DNA of 64,000 bases, taken from assembly GCF_028009165.1 (NCBI RefSeq), contig NW_026611618.1:992001-1056000 (forward strand), given 5' to 3'. Both the position numbers and the translations under genes were made by a program. This DNA comes from Akanthomyces muscarius (lineage: Eukaryota; Ascomycota; Sordariomycetes; Hypocreales; Cordycipitaceae). Below the pieces are notes generated by a model. It was not told the DNA's origin, did not search any database, and saw only the letters and a program-made list of their open reading frames with translations. Below, one piece after another: positions 12,205-24,050 of the stretch (the stretch's first letter is position 1; every line of letters starts with the position of its first letter).

Positions 12205-14528
12205 CAAGCAGGGCTTCGGAGCCAAGGAGCCTGGTGGTGGACTTGTGGTGCAGTGGTGGTTGCCGAGGCGGAGACGCGAGCGGGCTTGGGTGGACGACGG
12301 TGGGACTGAGTATTCACATTGTGCAGACAGCAGAGGTCGACGGAGCCTGCCTGGCCTGGCCTGGCCTGGTGCCTGGTGCCTGCGCCTGAGCAACTGCGGC
12401 GCCGTGGCAGGGGTTCAGCATATGTGTGGCAATGCGGGCAGAATTGCCACCGGCAGACTCCCTGGCTGTGCCGTCGTTGCTTTGTTTCCGCGCAGATGCA
12501 GGCCCTGGCCCATGGTGATGGAGGTGGTGTGTGATGCACGAAGAGCCGTACCAGTAGCACAGTGTGGTGTGGTGTGGTGTACAGATTAACTAGTTGGTGT
12601 CGTGTGGCGGCCGTGGTTGAGCGCGAGTGTGTGGGTGGTGGCTGCCCTGCATCGCACCACGCAAAAGAGGCCAGGCTTCGCTCGCGACTCTCCGCGCACC
12701 ACACACCACCTTGCTCGTCATAGTGCTCGTTCAGCGCTTGTCTTGCCCGCGCACAAAGTCTGCTAGCCTCTTGCGTAGTGTTCGGAATTATTCAGCCATC
12801 CAAGACAACGGCCTTTCTCTCGCTCTCTTGCAGCCACGCCCAGAGGCCACGGGTGCTCTTCATCTGGCCTAGCGGCGAGCGGCGAGGTGGTGGGGACTCT
12901 CGCTGCAGGGCGAACAATGGCTAAGCCGCTGAATCAAAGTCAAAGTCGCTCCCAGGCAGTACTAGTTATTCCGTTGGTTCATCACGGACTCCAGAGCGCA
13001 GGTCAAGTCTTAAAAATAGGATCCGATCAATTGGCCGAGGTGGTTCGCCGGCGGAAGCGCGTATCAGTCAAGCTTCTTCTGCTGCTGCTCCCATGTCGGA
13101 CTGGCAGATTCCATCTGCCACCACTGCCGTGTGGTCGACGACTTTGTAGTTAGTGATAGATACGATACCACACTCCCGGTACAGCAAGCTTCCAATTAGC
13201 TCCGTCACAGGGTGGCAACTCCGGTGCGGCTGCCTGAAAAGTCGTACTGGTAAGCCATGGCTGGCTATGTGCGAGACCCCCGAAGCCGATCCGTCAGCCA
13301 AGGGTAGCCGCCGCAACCCCAAGGCAATGGGACGTCGGTGATGGGGAGAAATCTTTGCATAGTAGCATCGGTGCTCCGCTCTCGGGTGTGCATAACCCAT
13401 CTTATTGACCCAGCTTTTCCAGACTGGCCGTCGAAAATTTACCATCTACAGCACCTTTGCGGGTCAAGACTTGTATAACGCAGGCTGGCTATATTACAGA
13501 AACGGCCCAAGCACCGCACAAAGCAAGCATTGAATATCAGCGGGCGCAAGTAGTAAACTGCGGGGGTAGCCATCATCGAATTTCTTGTGGCTATTCTTGA
13601 TAGTAAAAAGTGATCGGCGCGAGGGGTCCTTTCGTGCGAGGGAGCACGTCACGGCTGGGTGCCATAGCGAGCAGCCAGAGGAGCCAGAGAGTAGTCAACC
13701 GCCTAGCATGTAGCAGATCCGAGGGCTCAATATGACCGAAATGCTCCGCTAGGCATAGCTTGCCTATGTAGGGACTTTCTTTTTCTCCCCAACTAAGTGT
13801 AACAGCTAGTGTCCTGTGTGTCTGAAGTGCCACACACGATGCCAAAACATGCGTAGCACCTGACTAGATGACGGAGACGAGGGCGAGGGATGAACGTGAA
13901 AATAGCAGGTAGTTTGCGCGGTATCAAAAGTAGGCAAAAACTCGTTGCTGTCAAGAGACATTGCGTTAGCACAACACTTCGTTTGCAAGCAAAACAACTG
14001 CTGTCTACACAGCGAGCTCAACAGCGGACTGCAGGCATTCTGGCAGCAATTTGTTCTCGTCTCGCCGTTTCTTTTTCCCGCTAGGGCTTTATTGATGCTG
14101 CATCGCTCAAGGGCCATTCAACGAAAAAGCTGTGCGCAGCAGCAGGATTGCTTTTGCAGCGTCCGTGAGGGCATGAGGGCGGGGAAAAGCTGTACCTGAG
14201 GCTCCCTCTGGCTGGACGGTGAGCAGGGCGAAAAAGGAAATACTTAGCTCGTACTAGCCTGTATCAGGCCTAGCGCTCTAGAGTTCGCTTGCGCCAGTTG
14301 GGGTCCCGTTTGGCGCCGGTTGAGGAGCTATGACCAGCCTGCCAGCTGCCGTCCGAACTGACGGGTTGGCAGTTGGCAGGCTATTTTGACTGCATCGCCC
14401 GGCTACTTGCCACGCACTCTGTCCCTACACACAACCGGCTGCGCATTCAGCACTTTCTTTTGCAACACCATATAATACTCCATCGCTTATTACCTCCTCA
14501 ACGTCGGTGGCGCCCCTTCAACGACTGC

Positions 14529-14763
14529 ATGCTTTCTTTTCGCACCGCCTCCTGTCCGAGTGCCCGTGTTTCAGCTGCACGCCAGCTCCTCCTCCCCGGC
14601 CATTGTTACGTGAGTGCTGTCGACGTATATCAAGCACCAACCACGCCCTAACATCATCATCATCATCCAGGCACCGGCGACCCTCACACCGTTAATGCAG
14701 CGAACTGCGCCTCGTTTCTTTTTTCTGGTTTCACACGCTTTCTTTTGCTGCCATTGTCCCTGA
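14529..14763 (+). other. Candidate short spliced transcript (uncertain)
   Basis: A pyrimidine-rich stretch preceded by ATATAATA (about 14470) is followed by an ATG at 14529. A textbook 61-nt fungal intron then spans 14610-14670, with donor GTGAGT, branch CCCTAAC and acceptor CCAG. Removing it joins exons 14529-14609 and 14671-14763 into a 57-residue ORF with no recognisable similarity. It may be a non-coding RNA or the 5' part of an unmodelled gene, or the signals may coincide by chance. Confidence 0.2.
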
Positions 14764-16702
14764 GCTTGGCTTGGCTAATCTCATCTTCACCAGCGCTCAT
14801 CCTGCAAAGTCTGTCTGCGGGGCGTCTGTGTGTGCATAATATGTGCAAGGCGCATGGAACTACTGTGGCTACTCATTACTGAAAGCGTGCGAGGCTAGCG
14901 CTGTGGAAATTATTTTCCTTTCTTTTTCCCATTGCCCTGCCTCGTCATGGTGGGAGGCTACTGCAAGGGCCAAGACCTCACAATTAGACACTTTTCTGCG
15001 TGTCTGCGGCTCTAGGTAGGAATCTCTTTCCACGATATCGGCATTTGCGGATGAGTTGTGGCGAATCGACTCTCACAGAGTGCAGAGCGGGCATCTTGAT
15101 TAATCTCCTTCATGCAGGCCAATGAAGGGTTAGGAACTAATGGCTTCATGCAGCCACGAGGATCACCATCCGCCAAGACTTGATTAACCTGCTTCTTCAG
15201 AGTCACGCCTAGTATTTGTCTTGCACACTTGCCTTGGTGGCGACACGAGTGCACGTAAATCTTCGTATGCACGGTGATGCCGTCCCCAGTCGCCGGTCTG
15301 AGCAACGGTGAGTTGGCGACAAACACCTCACGCAATTAGCATGTTTGGACTCCCTGAAGGACCGTCATAATAACTCAGTTTTCCATGACATCGGAGAGGC
15401 AATCAGCGGCCAGCTTCTGCGTCAGTGGGCAAACCCTCTTTACGCCCGAGCTTGCCACGCGCCGACCAAGTCACGTCGACTGTTTTGATTCAGTAGTGAC
15501 GGTACCAAGGCACACAGATTCTCTCTGATGCCCGCATTTTCGCCCGATCTCTACAGGTACCTGAATCCTACATGAACTACCCAGTCACAGTATGCAAGGT
15601 ACCGTTGGCGCCAATCTCGTCGGCGATGCAAGGGAGTCGAACACCCACCGTCCAGCAAGTGGCACAGCCTAGCTCGCCTCTCCACAACACGCATCAGACA
15701 GGTCATGAAGTGGCTTTTGCCACCACAAGATTCCCATTGTAAGTCTCCTATGTGCCCTGATTCATAGCGTCGGATGACCGAATTTGTGGTGTTGTCATTA
15801 AACTGCTTGCGCCGGCTTCCTAATGCGGCCACGCAAGCCCTGCCTACAGAGATACGATGCCATCAAGCCTATTCTGAAGACAAGCCCTCATGCAACTTGA
15901 GATTCGATGATGTTTTGTTGCAACCCCCAGCTAAAAAAAAAAATGCATCCGCGACATAGCTTGATCATTGCCGTGATCGCGTTCTCACCTGATTTTCGTA
16001 GACGAACGGGGTCCAGCTTGGCATTGTCTTCGCCACCACAAGACAATAGCCCGGTTGTCGAACTTGCTGACGCAAGCTAAGAGACAGCATCGGATTGCTT
16101 TACTCCCACCAACTGTCAACACTCCGCTTTGCCACGAGTTCGTTGGAGCTGGTCCGACGGCAAACCTATTTCCAGAAGTCGCGTTACCTTGTTGAGCGAG
16201 AAGAAAACGGCCACATCCCGAAGAGAACTATCATCTGTTCTTCATCCCTTGAGCAGGTCTCATCTCAAATGTGCTCACTCCAAAAAAAAGGGCGGGAATC
16301 TCTCTGCCATCGAGCGTTGCCCAATTCCATCTCGGGTCCGATTCAGTAAGGCCTCGGCAAGATTCCCTTCCCTGCGGCATTGTCCGCCATGCCGGTGGCT
16401 GGCTCCGCAAATGATCGATTCTAAACCGGGATGCGGAATTCTTTATTTTCTGTTAGCCAAACTTTTATCCGTCATTACTTTGGCTTGGTGCGGCGGTTTC
16501 GTCCGTCGCTCTTTATCGCGCTAGCGGGGCGTGGAAGCTAACCTCAGACATTGTCTAGAGACTATGGTGTCCGCATGAACAATGACTGAGCCCACCCGCA
16601 CCAGATGGTGAGAGAGGCGGCGAGACTTTCCACGGTCTCGGAAGATTACACCCCCTTCTTTGAGCAGCTTTGCGTTCATACGGTCTCAAGGTCTGTCTTT
16701 GC

Positions 16703-17980
16703 CTACAACTTAGACTCGACGGGATCATCCTGCGACATGGATCCTGTACCGGGAAAGGATTCATCGCCCGCAAACTTCCTAGACAGAAGTCAGTAAGGTC
16801 AGCGGATACGTTTGCGTTTAGCGGAGATCAGGCTCTATCGACAGAGAGGCACGACGCGTAAAAGTGTGTAGACACGAAAGTCAGTCGCGTCTCTTTGAAA
16901 AACAGCGCCAACAATACCAGCCAAACGTTATGATTATGCCCGGCGCGACGAAAACAAAGCAATATAGTGAAAAAAGTAACGTACCATCCACGTTCTTCGC
17001 CTCCGCTCAGGAAGCTGCAGTCGCTATTCCTTTCACAAATCCAGTTGCCAACTGTGTCTCAGTGGTCAGCATGATTCTCCTTGCCAACTTTTTCCCGTCG
17101 TCTCTCGGCAGTCTCTGAAACTCGTGACGTTCGCCACCGGAGAAACGGGGAAAAGGAAGAAAAACAAGTAGCGCTCAAGACATATGTGCTTCCAGACTCA
17201 CCATTGTCCGACTTGCCGTCGGTGTTTTTGCCCTCGGCCCCTCTTCCCCGTGCATACACGCTCAACCCGCACGTAAATGCCTTGAAGTCCTCGGTATCCA
17301 TCTCGTCAGGGTGCTGGCCGGTCAGTACCCGGCCCAGCACAATAATGACGGCCGCGTGCGAGCAAATGACAACGCTCCGCCTCCCCTCATCGTCGCACCG
17401 CCGGATGAGGGCCTGCATGGCCGCGCGCACCCGCGCGACCAGCTGCGCGTACGTCTCCCCGTGCACCCGCGGCTTCACCGGGGACACGAAGTCGGCGTCG
17501 TAGGCCGGGAACAGGCCGCGAAGCTCGGCGGCGTCGGCGGGCTGCGGGTGCTCAAACGGCGCGGCGCCGAACCACTCGCACACGCCGTGCTCGCCGCGGA
17601 TGCGCACCGTGTCCGCCGCCCGCGAGGTCAGCGTGCCGGCGCTCGCGGCTGCCAACTGGAGCCTGACAAATGGATCGATGGTTTGCAGACAGCGGTAGTA
17701 CGGGCTCGAGTAGACGGCCTCGACGGCGGGCGTCAGCGTTGCCAGGTGCGCCGCGAGCTCCTCGGCCTGCGCGATGCCGTGCGAGGTCAGGGGCGGGTCG
17801 GCGGCGATGCCCGTCGGCGAGGGAATGTGCGAGCGGTAGTTGCCCTTGTTGTCGACTGTCCAGGCCGTGCGGAACTGCAGCAGAAATACCCTGGTGTGAG
17901 CAGTTGATCCATGAGATGATGATAATGAGCATTGCAAAACTCACTCCATGACGGACAATGTAGATCTTTTCCAGAGACAT
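16703..17980 (-). CDS. Histidine-phosphatase (PGAM-like) protein, TFIIIC tau55-related
   Basis: Four exons, complement of 17945-17980, 17202-17874, 16985-17051 and 16703-16778, 283 residues. The first intron splits the catalytic motif: exon 1 ends IYIVRHG and exon 2 begins FRTAWTVDNKGNY, restoring the RHGFR-type start of this family. Other active-site elements are present: SSPYYRCLQT (Arg), VCEWFG (Glu) and the distal catalytic His in VICSHAAVIIVLG. The small third and fourth exons restore the conserved tail NSDCSFLSGGEERGW and KFAGDESF. Family members are annotated as phosphoglycerate mutase-like, and the closest resemblance is to the histidine-phosphatase domain of the TFIIIC tau55 subunit, which acts in RNA polymerase III transcription. 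Catalytic residues look intact, so a phosphatase is equally possible. The last intron is unusually long at 206 nt. Confidence 0.85.
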
Positions 17981-18895
17981 GGTTCGTAGTAGTAGAAGAA
18001 GAAAACCCGCTTCGCTTGTAATACCACGCCGCTTATTTGAGTATATTTTCCTGCTACAAGGCTTTCGGGAAACAGTGGCTGAGGAAATCTTGAAGGAGGT
18101 TGAGATGATGAGATGTGGTATGTAGATCCCGAGGCACAAAGACACCAGTCCGCCAGCCGAGGGTGTGTCCATGGCCCCACAACCGCCCGCCGCCGCCGCC
18201 GCCGAGCAGCACCCGGACCGCATTCCTGCATGATGAGAAACATGCTTTTTTCGGAGAATTCCAGCATTCCAAGAGTAAGTAAAAAAGTACATGCGATTGA
18301 TCTTATATTGAACAGAGAATACGCAAAGGTCGATGCAGGAGAATTTAATGTGGTGGTACAGCATAATCTTTCTGATGGACGCTCCACTGCACAACCATCC
18401 ACAGCACCATATATAAAGAACATCAGTGTGAACAAGGTAATGTTATTCAGCAATCAATATTCAGGCTAAAAAGTCTCGTCATCAAAAAGTGACCTTATGC
18501 AATGACGCATCAATGTGCGTCAGTTTCTATCGAGGGAGGAAGAAAAAACGCCTGGTTCCGCTGCTCCATGTCTACCAGCACCAAACCAAACAAAAAGCTC
18601 CCCGCCAATGCCAACCAGCAATCTTATCCGGAATCGAAAAAAGAGAGAGAGAGAGAAAAAATCGCCCAACGAGTACATGTAAAAGGAGCGTTCTGTGTCC
18701 TACCGTGTTCGTGTACCGAGATCCCAGGTCATTCAAAAAAAAAAGAACAAAAAAACACAACCCCCAAAATCATGTCCATTAATAATGTCGTGTTGCTCAT
18801 ACTATTCCAAAAAGAAAATGCAAAACAAAGCCATGCCATGTATGTGTAAAAAGAAGAAAAGAGTGAGCGGAAGAGAGGAGGTCAAGAGAAGACGG
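17981..18895. other. Intergenic region, promoter of the PGAM-like gene
   Basis: A 915-bp gap between two minus-strand genes. It should hold the promoter of the PGAM-like gene and the 3' UTR of the F-box gene. A TATATATAA-type element lies near 18409 and A-rich runs at 18655-18780. No gene is seen. Confidence 0.5.
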
Positions 18896-20890
18896 CTACA
18901 TGACGCTGCAGGATCCCATGGTTCGGGCTCGTCGTCTGCCGCCAAATCCTTCCTCCTCATCAAGGTGCAGCGCCTGCGTCTCTCGCGCTCGTCTCCTGCG
19001 GCGGCGATGTCCAGCACCGGCCGCGCCCGCCTCCTCAGTAGCCTGCATATAGTCTGCCCACTTGCGCTCGAGCCTGCTGGCCGCGGCAAAGTCACCGCGC
19101 ATAACACGCTTCTGATGCTCGTCGACCGTCATCTGGAAGCCGTAGAAGCACTTGAGGCCAATCATCTCGCTCGGGTAAGTAACGCCGACCGACTTGGCCT
19201 TCATCTGGGCGTTGCGGAAGAGCACCTCGCGGACGCCGGCCCATGTCACGTTATGGCAGTCATAGACGACGAGGGAAAGCGTGATGGCGGGGGGGGTGGC
19301 CTGAGTAGAGCGCTTCGAGCGCTTGGCCACCATGGCGGTGGCCTCGGCGAGGACAAGATCACTGATGCGGGTGTTGTCGAGGTCGCAGCTGCGGAGCTTG
19401 GTACATCTCTGCATGATGGGCAGCACACCCACGTCACCAATATTTTCGCAGTAGCTCAGCGAGAGGTGTTGGAGAGAGGTGGCACAAGGAGCCTTGACGA
19501 GGTGTTCAGAAAGCAGAGAGTTGGTAAGTTCACCGAGATCCTCTAGTTCGAGATGGGTAAGACGAGGCGTGGAGGCGAGAATAGGTTCCAGGGCTGCGTC
19601 TGTTAGGGTCTTGCAGCCCGACAGTTGCAGGCCCTCTAGCTCGGGTGTGGCATATCCAATGGCCTTGACTCCTGCAGAGGTGAGGTGGGTGCATCGACTG
19701 ACATCCAGATGACGAAGCTTTCGAGATGGGACAATGGGCCGCTCAGTGAGGATATCAATTTCTGGGTCCACGCCGTGCATCATGATTTGCAAGGCTTCAT
19801 CGCTGAGGTCGGCGCAGCCGCTCAGCACCAGACGCTCAAGGCTGTTGGTCGTAAAGATGGACTCTGCCGTCTCCAGGTTGTCGAAGCCCTTTACCTCGCC
19901 AGCACGTAGGTCCTTAAGGCGCTTGCAGGAGTCGACGACCAGTTTGATACCCCGCGCATCGACCTTTTGGCACCAAGACACATTGAAGCTCTCCAACTGG
20001 GGACAGTGCTCGGCGACAATTCGGCATGCCGAATTGGACACGGCGTAGAGGCCAGTAAGGTTGAGATGGACCAACTTGTCGTTGCTTCGAAGCAAATTGT
20101 GCAATGTCGTCTTCTGAAAGTTGCGGCAGCCTTCGAGGGTAGCATTCATGAGGTTCTTGCAGGCCTTGACAATGGCTTCGGTGCGTCGGTAGTGCTCCAC
20201 CTGGACGCAGCCACGCAGATTGAGATCTTTGATGAATGGGCCGGCAGCAACAATTATTCTGGCCAACGAATCGGCGGGAATATTCTGATAGAACTCGGAG
20301 GCATTGAACGAGGTCCAGAGCTGGCCGTCAAAGCAGAACTTGTAAAAGGTCTTGCTGACGCGCGAGACCCGGACCAGCTCCGTGGGCTCCAGGTGGGCGA
20401 AAATGGCAATGCGGATTTCCTGGGGCATCTTCTCCCAGAATGGGAACGGCGGCTTCGAGGCAGCTTTGGACTGGACGCGCAGGTCGGCGGGCAGCAAGGC
20501 GGTAGAGGGCCTCGAGTTGGGGATCACCCGGACGGTCCTGACGCCCGGCTGCTCCTCGACGCAGTCGTGAAAGGGAAACTCAACGTCTGGTGTATCAGAT
20601 CGCACGAGTGGTGAGGGCTGGGGTGTTCCGTAGCGAAGGGGCGTCTGGGAAGGGACGCCGGCTAGGCTTACGCAGGACAGCGAGGTGCGACTCCCACCAT
20701 GGTAGGGACTACTGGCGGACCGGCCGCGGCGCAGGCTAGTGAGGGACTGAGACGAGGAGATGCGCTGAATCCCTCGCAGCAGTCTCTGACGGCCTTTGAT
20801 CTTGGGAGAGGGACCTTCGTGTGCGGCGGCGGCAACATCGGCGAGGGGAGGAAACGGCTCGCCGCCGGGGGTCTCTCGCATCTCTGCCAT
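18896..20890 (-). CDS. F-box / leucine-rich-repeat protein with C-terminal CaaX box
   Basis: A single uninterrupted exon of 664 residues. Residues 1-145 are Ser/Pro/Arg-rich and disordered. An F-box follows at about 148-195 (FPFWEKMPQEIRIAIFAHLE, then LVRVSRVSKTFYKF), then a series of cysteine-type leucine-rich repeats from about 215 to 560 (for example LKDLNLRGC-, LVHLNLTGL-, LERLVLSGC-, LRHLDVSRC-, LEGLQLSGC-like units). F-box/LRR proteins are substrate receptors of SCF (Skp1-cullin-F-box) ubiquitin ligases; the LRRs bind substrate. The last four residues are CSVM after a basic tail (GGRRRARTMGS), a canonical CaaX motif with the C-terminal Met preferred by farnesyltransferase. This architecture resembles mammalian FBXL2/FBXL20, which are prenylated and membrane-bound. 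Membrane attachment here is inferred. Substrate is unknown. Confidence 0.9.
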   Translation of the reverse strand: MAEMRETPGGEPFPPLADVAAAAHEGPSPKIKGRQRLLRGIQRISSSQSLTSLRRGRSASSPYHGGSRTSLSCVSLAGVPSQTPLRYGTPQPSPLVRSDTPDVEFPFHDCVEEQPGVRTVRVIPNSRPSTALLPADLRVQSKAASKPPFPFWEKMPQEIRIAIFAHLEPTELVRVSRVSKTFYKFCFDGQLWTSFNASEFYQNIPADSLARIIVAAGPFIKDLNLRGCVQVEHYRRTEAIVKACKNLMNATLEGCRNFQKTTLHNLLRSNDKLVHLNLTGLYAVSNSACRIVAEHCPQLESFNVSWCQKVDARGIKLVVDSCKRLKDLRAGEVKGFDNLETAESIFTTNSLERLVLSGCADLSDEALQIMMHGVDPEIDILTERPIVPSRKLRHLDVSRCTHLTSAGVKAIGYATPELEGLQLSGCKTLTDAALEPILASTPRLTHLELEDLGELTNSLLSEHLVKAPCATSLQHLSLSYCENIGDVGVLPIMQRCTKLRSCDLDNTRISDLVLAEATAMVAKRSKRSTQATPPAITLSLVVYDCHNVTWAGVREVLFRNAQMKAKSVGVTYPSEMIGLKCFYGFQMTVDEHQKRVMRGDFAAASRLERKWADYMQATEEAGAAGAGHRRRRRRARETQALHLDEEEGFGGRRRARTMGSCSVM

Positions 20891-23800
20891 GTTGTAGTGC
20901 GAGACGGCTGGTCAGACAATGTGGTTTCTGTATCGATCTTTTTCTGTTCCAATGAATTGATTCGAGTGTTCTTATTCGATCGTCTGGGACACGTGCGGGC
21001 TCGAAAGTATCTCGTCGATTCCGAAGGCTTGTCGAGGGCCGGTGCCCGGAAGCAGTGGCGGCGTTGTAAGTGGTGCGGGTTCGGTTGGTTGTACGGGGCA
21101 AGGATGCTCCGCCGGTGCCGGAATGCCCGGGGCAGAAATCTAGCAGAGGATGGGCTTGTTCAAATCATGTCTCAAAGGCGGATGCGTCGTGGGAGGCGGG
21201 AGAGGTGGTAGAGGATTGAGAGAAGAAGAGGTTTGTGAAGTAGAAAATGTTGAGGAGGGAATGAATACGGTATGAGGGGAAAACGGGCGATTTAGGTGCA
21301 TTGGGGAGCAAACAGAGGCGGGCAGCGGACAGCGGGCAAGAGAGGCCAAGACAGGCCAGGCCCAAGCCGGCAGCAGGGCCAACCAGGTAGAGCACAGGTG
21401 GGCCCCGGTAAAAAAGACCCTGAAATGGGTGACCTGCTGCCAGAATGTTTGGGGTGCCGCCACCTGTGGATCGGCTGCCCACCTAAAATGCGGGGCACCG
21501 CCGACAGTTTGTGGGAGCCAGGCCAGTGGGAGCCAGTGCCAGTGCCAGTGCCCGTCAAACAGTGAGATGGTAGGTACTGTTGGTGAGGCACTTGTTGACC
21601 TGTAACTCGGCACCTCTGGCACACTCACACCACACGCTGTCCTCGCTGACCCGAGCACGCTTCTCAGCTGGTTGGCTCGCCTTATCTTCAGCGCTCTGGC
21701 CGCCCAGGTGCCCAGATTGCAGCGCGCTTCCCTGCTGGTCAGCGGACTCGCTGCACCACGCCGAATCGCCATGCACATGTCCATTCACCCATCCCACAGG
21801 GCACATGGGCTCCTGGAATGTGACCCTGCAGACAGCCCGGGTGACAATCCACAATTGACTCTCCCATGCAATTCCGTTGCCATCTGATCCAGAGAACCGC
21901 TCATCTAGTTGTTTCATCTTCTTGCTATATTGTTCATGTTGTTATTCTTATTCAGTCTCACGCTCTTCTCGAGCACTCCGTACCAGGTCTGACAAAGATA
22001 CCTCCACCCCACGATTACTTGTCCTGCAGTTGTCTTGTCACTCATGGCCCTTCCCCACCATGCCTCGGCGCAACTACCTACACCCACTGTACTGGTAGGT
22101 ACCTACCTATTCAACCGCCATTCAAGCCTCGTCTAAAAAAGGTCCGTCTACTGATAACCAACTTGGGTGGTACTTGGAGGCTGACATGTCTTTTTATCTG
22201 CATTTTCTAGGTCAGGCACCTGCTCAACTCTCCTCCCACCACGCCCGCCCGTTTTGTTTTACGTATTCGCTCTCAGCCTCTACCATTCTCGACGGCTCGT
22301 TCCACATCGTCGCTCCACAGCGGCTCTGTTTCGCTGACAGCTTCCAAGTACCTTGCCTTCTACCCATAAGTAGGTAGGTAGGTAGCGCCGGCATGCCACC
22401 ACCATGTGCCAGATGCCTCATCGTTGAATCGCCACTCTTATACCCTAGCCAGTGCTCAAACTGATACCACTCCTCAACCACGAGAGGCCGTCATCACCAA
22501 CAAGGCCTCACTCGCCCAGTCTCTACCAAGCAGAGGGCGGGCCCCTCCGACATGCTGGGCGCTCGTACCCTGTAAGTTTTTAGCGCCTCCAGCCGGCTGT
22601 TGAAAGCCCCACGAGCCTTGTTCCGAAAAGGCAAAGCACGCAACGTCGCAATCCGCAACAGCACGAATAGAATCCGGGGCACTACCAGGTAGGCGACTTC
22701 TCCCTTGTTTCTAGCGCTTCTTTCTTCTCGGCGGTGAGGGGAACCCTGGGAAGTTCGGGGTGTGGCCCATCAACCCTGGTCAACTGACTGTACTGGTATC
22801 TGCTTTGATACCTGTCCCCCGGTCTTACCAAGCCATGGCTATCAAGAGTGACTACCCTTTGCGCTCACAAGACCCTCCAATGCTCGCACATTTATATGCC
22901 TTTGCGAGACTCGAGATGCACACCTGCAGATATAAAGAATACCAGGAAAAAGTCGCTCATCCAGCCCACCACCAACACGTGCTCCTTGGCCTTACCCACC
23001 GCCCTGTGGCGCACCTCCTCCTCGTAAAGCAGTTTGGTCCGGCGGCACCAGTACACATAGGTCCTGACTCGTCCGTGGTCCAGCCTCCGGGCCAGGTACG
23101 AATTTCTAAATGCGCTTACGCCCGCCGTCTTAGCCAAGCAAGGAACTTTGGCATGGCTTGCATGCTAGCGCCAACAGATACTCCAAAGGATGCGGCTGCA
23201 TGGAGGCTCTAGAGCCTTGTTCAACTCCGAGCGTGCGATTAAATTTGCTGTTGCGAGAGGAAATAACCTTGAGTTGATATGTCTCGCATAATGACCCATT
23301 CTATTCGCTTTGTGTGGTTTCCTCTGTTTATTGCCTTCGTGGCTTATCAAAGGCTTGTGTTAGTGAACAGCGTGCCGTCACCCTCAGGTGGTCATGAGGC
23401 ACATCCTTGAACCAGCACATGTCAACTTGAGTCTGCTGAGTCCTATACCTGTGCACCCAGTTCTCCAACCTCAATCAACTTGGACGATCAATGCAACACC
23501 GGTGCGGATCGACCCGGGCCGCCCTTGCGCAAAGGGTTGAGATTGAACAGCATTACAGGGTAGGTCGTAGTGAGTGGTCAACAAACCGTTGGTGTCACGT
23601 ACTTCATGGCCGCTTTTACCACCCTCCGACTGCTAGCCTCAGAACTCTCTTAATTAAGTATATTTGCTTTTCGGGCTCTTCGGGCTTGTCAAAAGCAAGC
23701 GCAATACGATATTGCATAAAACACGCGTGAATGCAGCTGCCTGGCAAACGGAGCCAGGCCCGCGACGCGTCCCTGGCGCAAACCCCCCAAAAAGGAAACA

Positions 23801-24050
23801 GAGTTACCATAAATATCTTCCGTGGCCGATTTCGTAGTCCATTGTCCTCACAATATTGGTGCCTGGGACCTTGGATCGTCGCCGTCTCCGCTCCGTAGCC
23901 TCATCTGCTCTAATGAGGACAGAGCCGACCGAATTAATTCTGCTGCCTGAACTACACGGCAGCATTATAACAATGGCGTAGCTACAATCATCTTTTTTTC
24001 AGATGCGCCAAGTAAGATTAAGCATCGGAAGAAAAAATCATCGTCAAAAA
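20891..24050. other. Gene-free interval of about 3.2 kb
   Basis: Holds the promoter of the F-box gene at its left end and that of the amidase gene at its right end, which are divergent. I see no supported gene. Visible content is CCAGTG/GCCAGT-rich repeats at 21520-21560 and several copies of the TAGGTA motif (22095-22110 and 22370-22385). Confidence 0.5.
22370..22385. repeat. AGGT tetranucleotide run (TAGGTA motif family)
   Basis: Four tandem GTAG/AGGT units in non-coding DNA. They belong to a family of TAGGTA/CCTAGGTA words that recurs at 22095, 26494, 59751, 60071 and 60128 in this window. Confidence 0.7.

Larger units (their letters stand above)
11601..16702. other. Large gene-free interval upstream of the Myb-like gene
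   Basis: About 5.1 kb without a recognisable protein-coding gene. It probably contains the promoter and long 5' UTR of the minus-strand Myb-like gene. Visible content is a 10-bp tandem repeat (12169-12204), CCTGG- and GTGGT-rich stretches at 12350-12580, and a possible spliced short transcript on the plus strand (14529-14763). The ORF at 15012-15335 (-) was considered and not supported. Confidence 0.55.

Noticed and set aside
15012..15335. 107-codon minus-strand ORF, possible transposon fragment
   Set aside because: No transposase or reverse-transcriptase motif, no terminal repeats, and flanks do not extend it.
15612..15650. tRNA-like GTTCGACTCCC on the minus strand
   Set aside because: The T-stem does not pair and no cloverleaf could be drawn.
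18695..19546. 283-codon plus-strand ORF overlapping the F-box gene end
   Set aside because: Mostly antisense to the LRR coding region, with an A-rich non-coding start; no recognisable domain.
21140..21784. 214-codon minus-strand ORF upstream of the F-box gene
   Set aside because: Low-complexity composition driven by CCAGTG and pyrimidine repeats; no domain.
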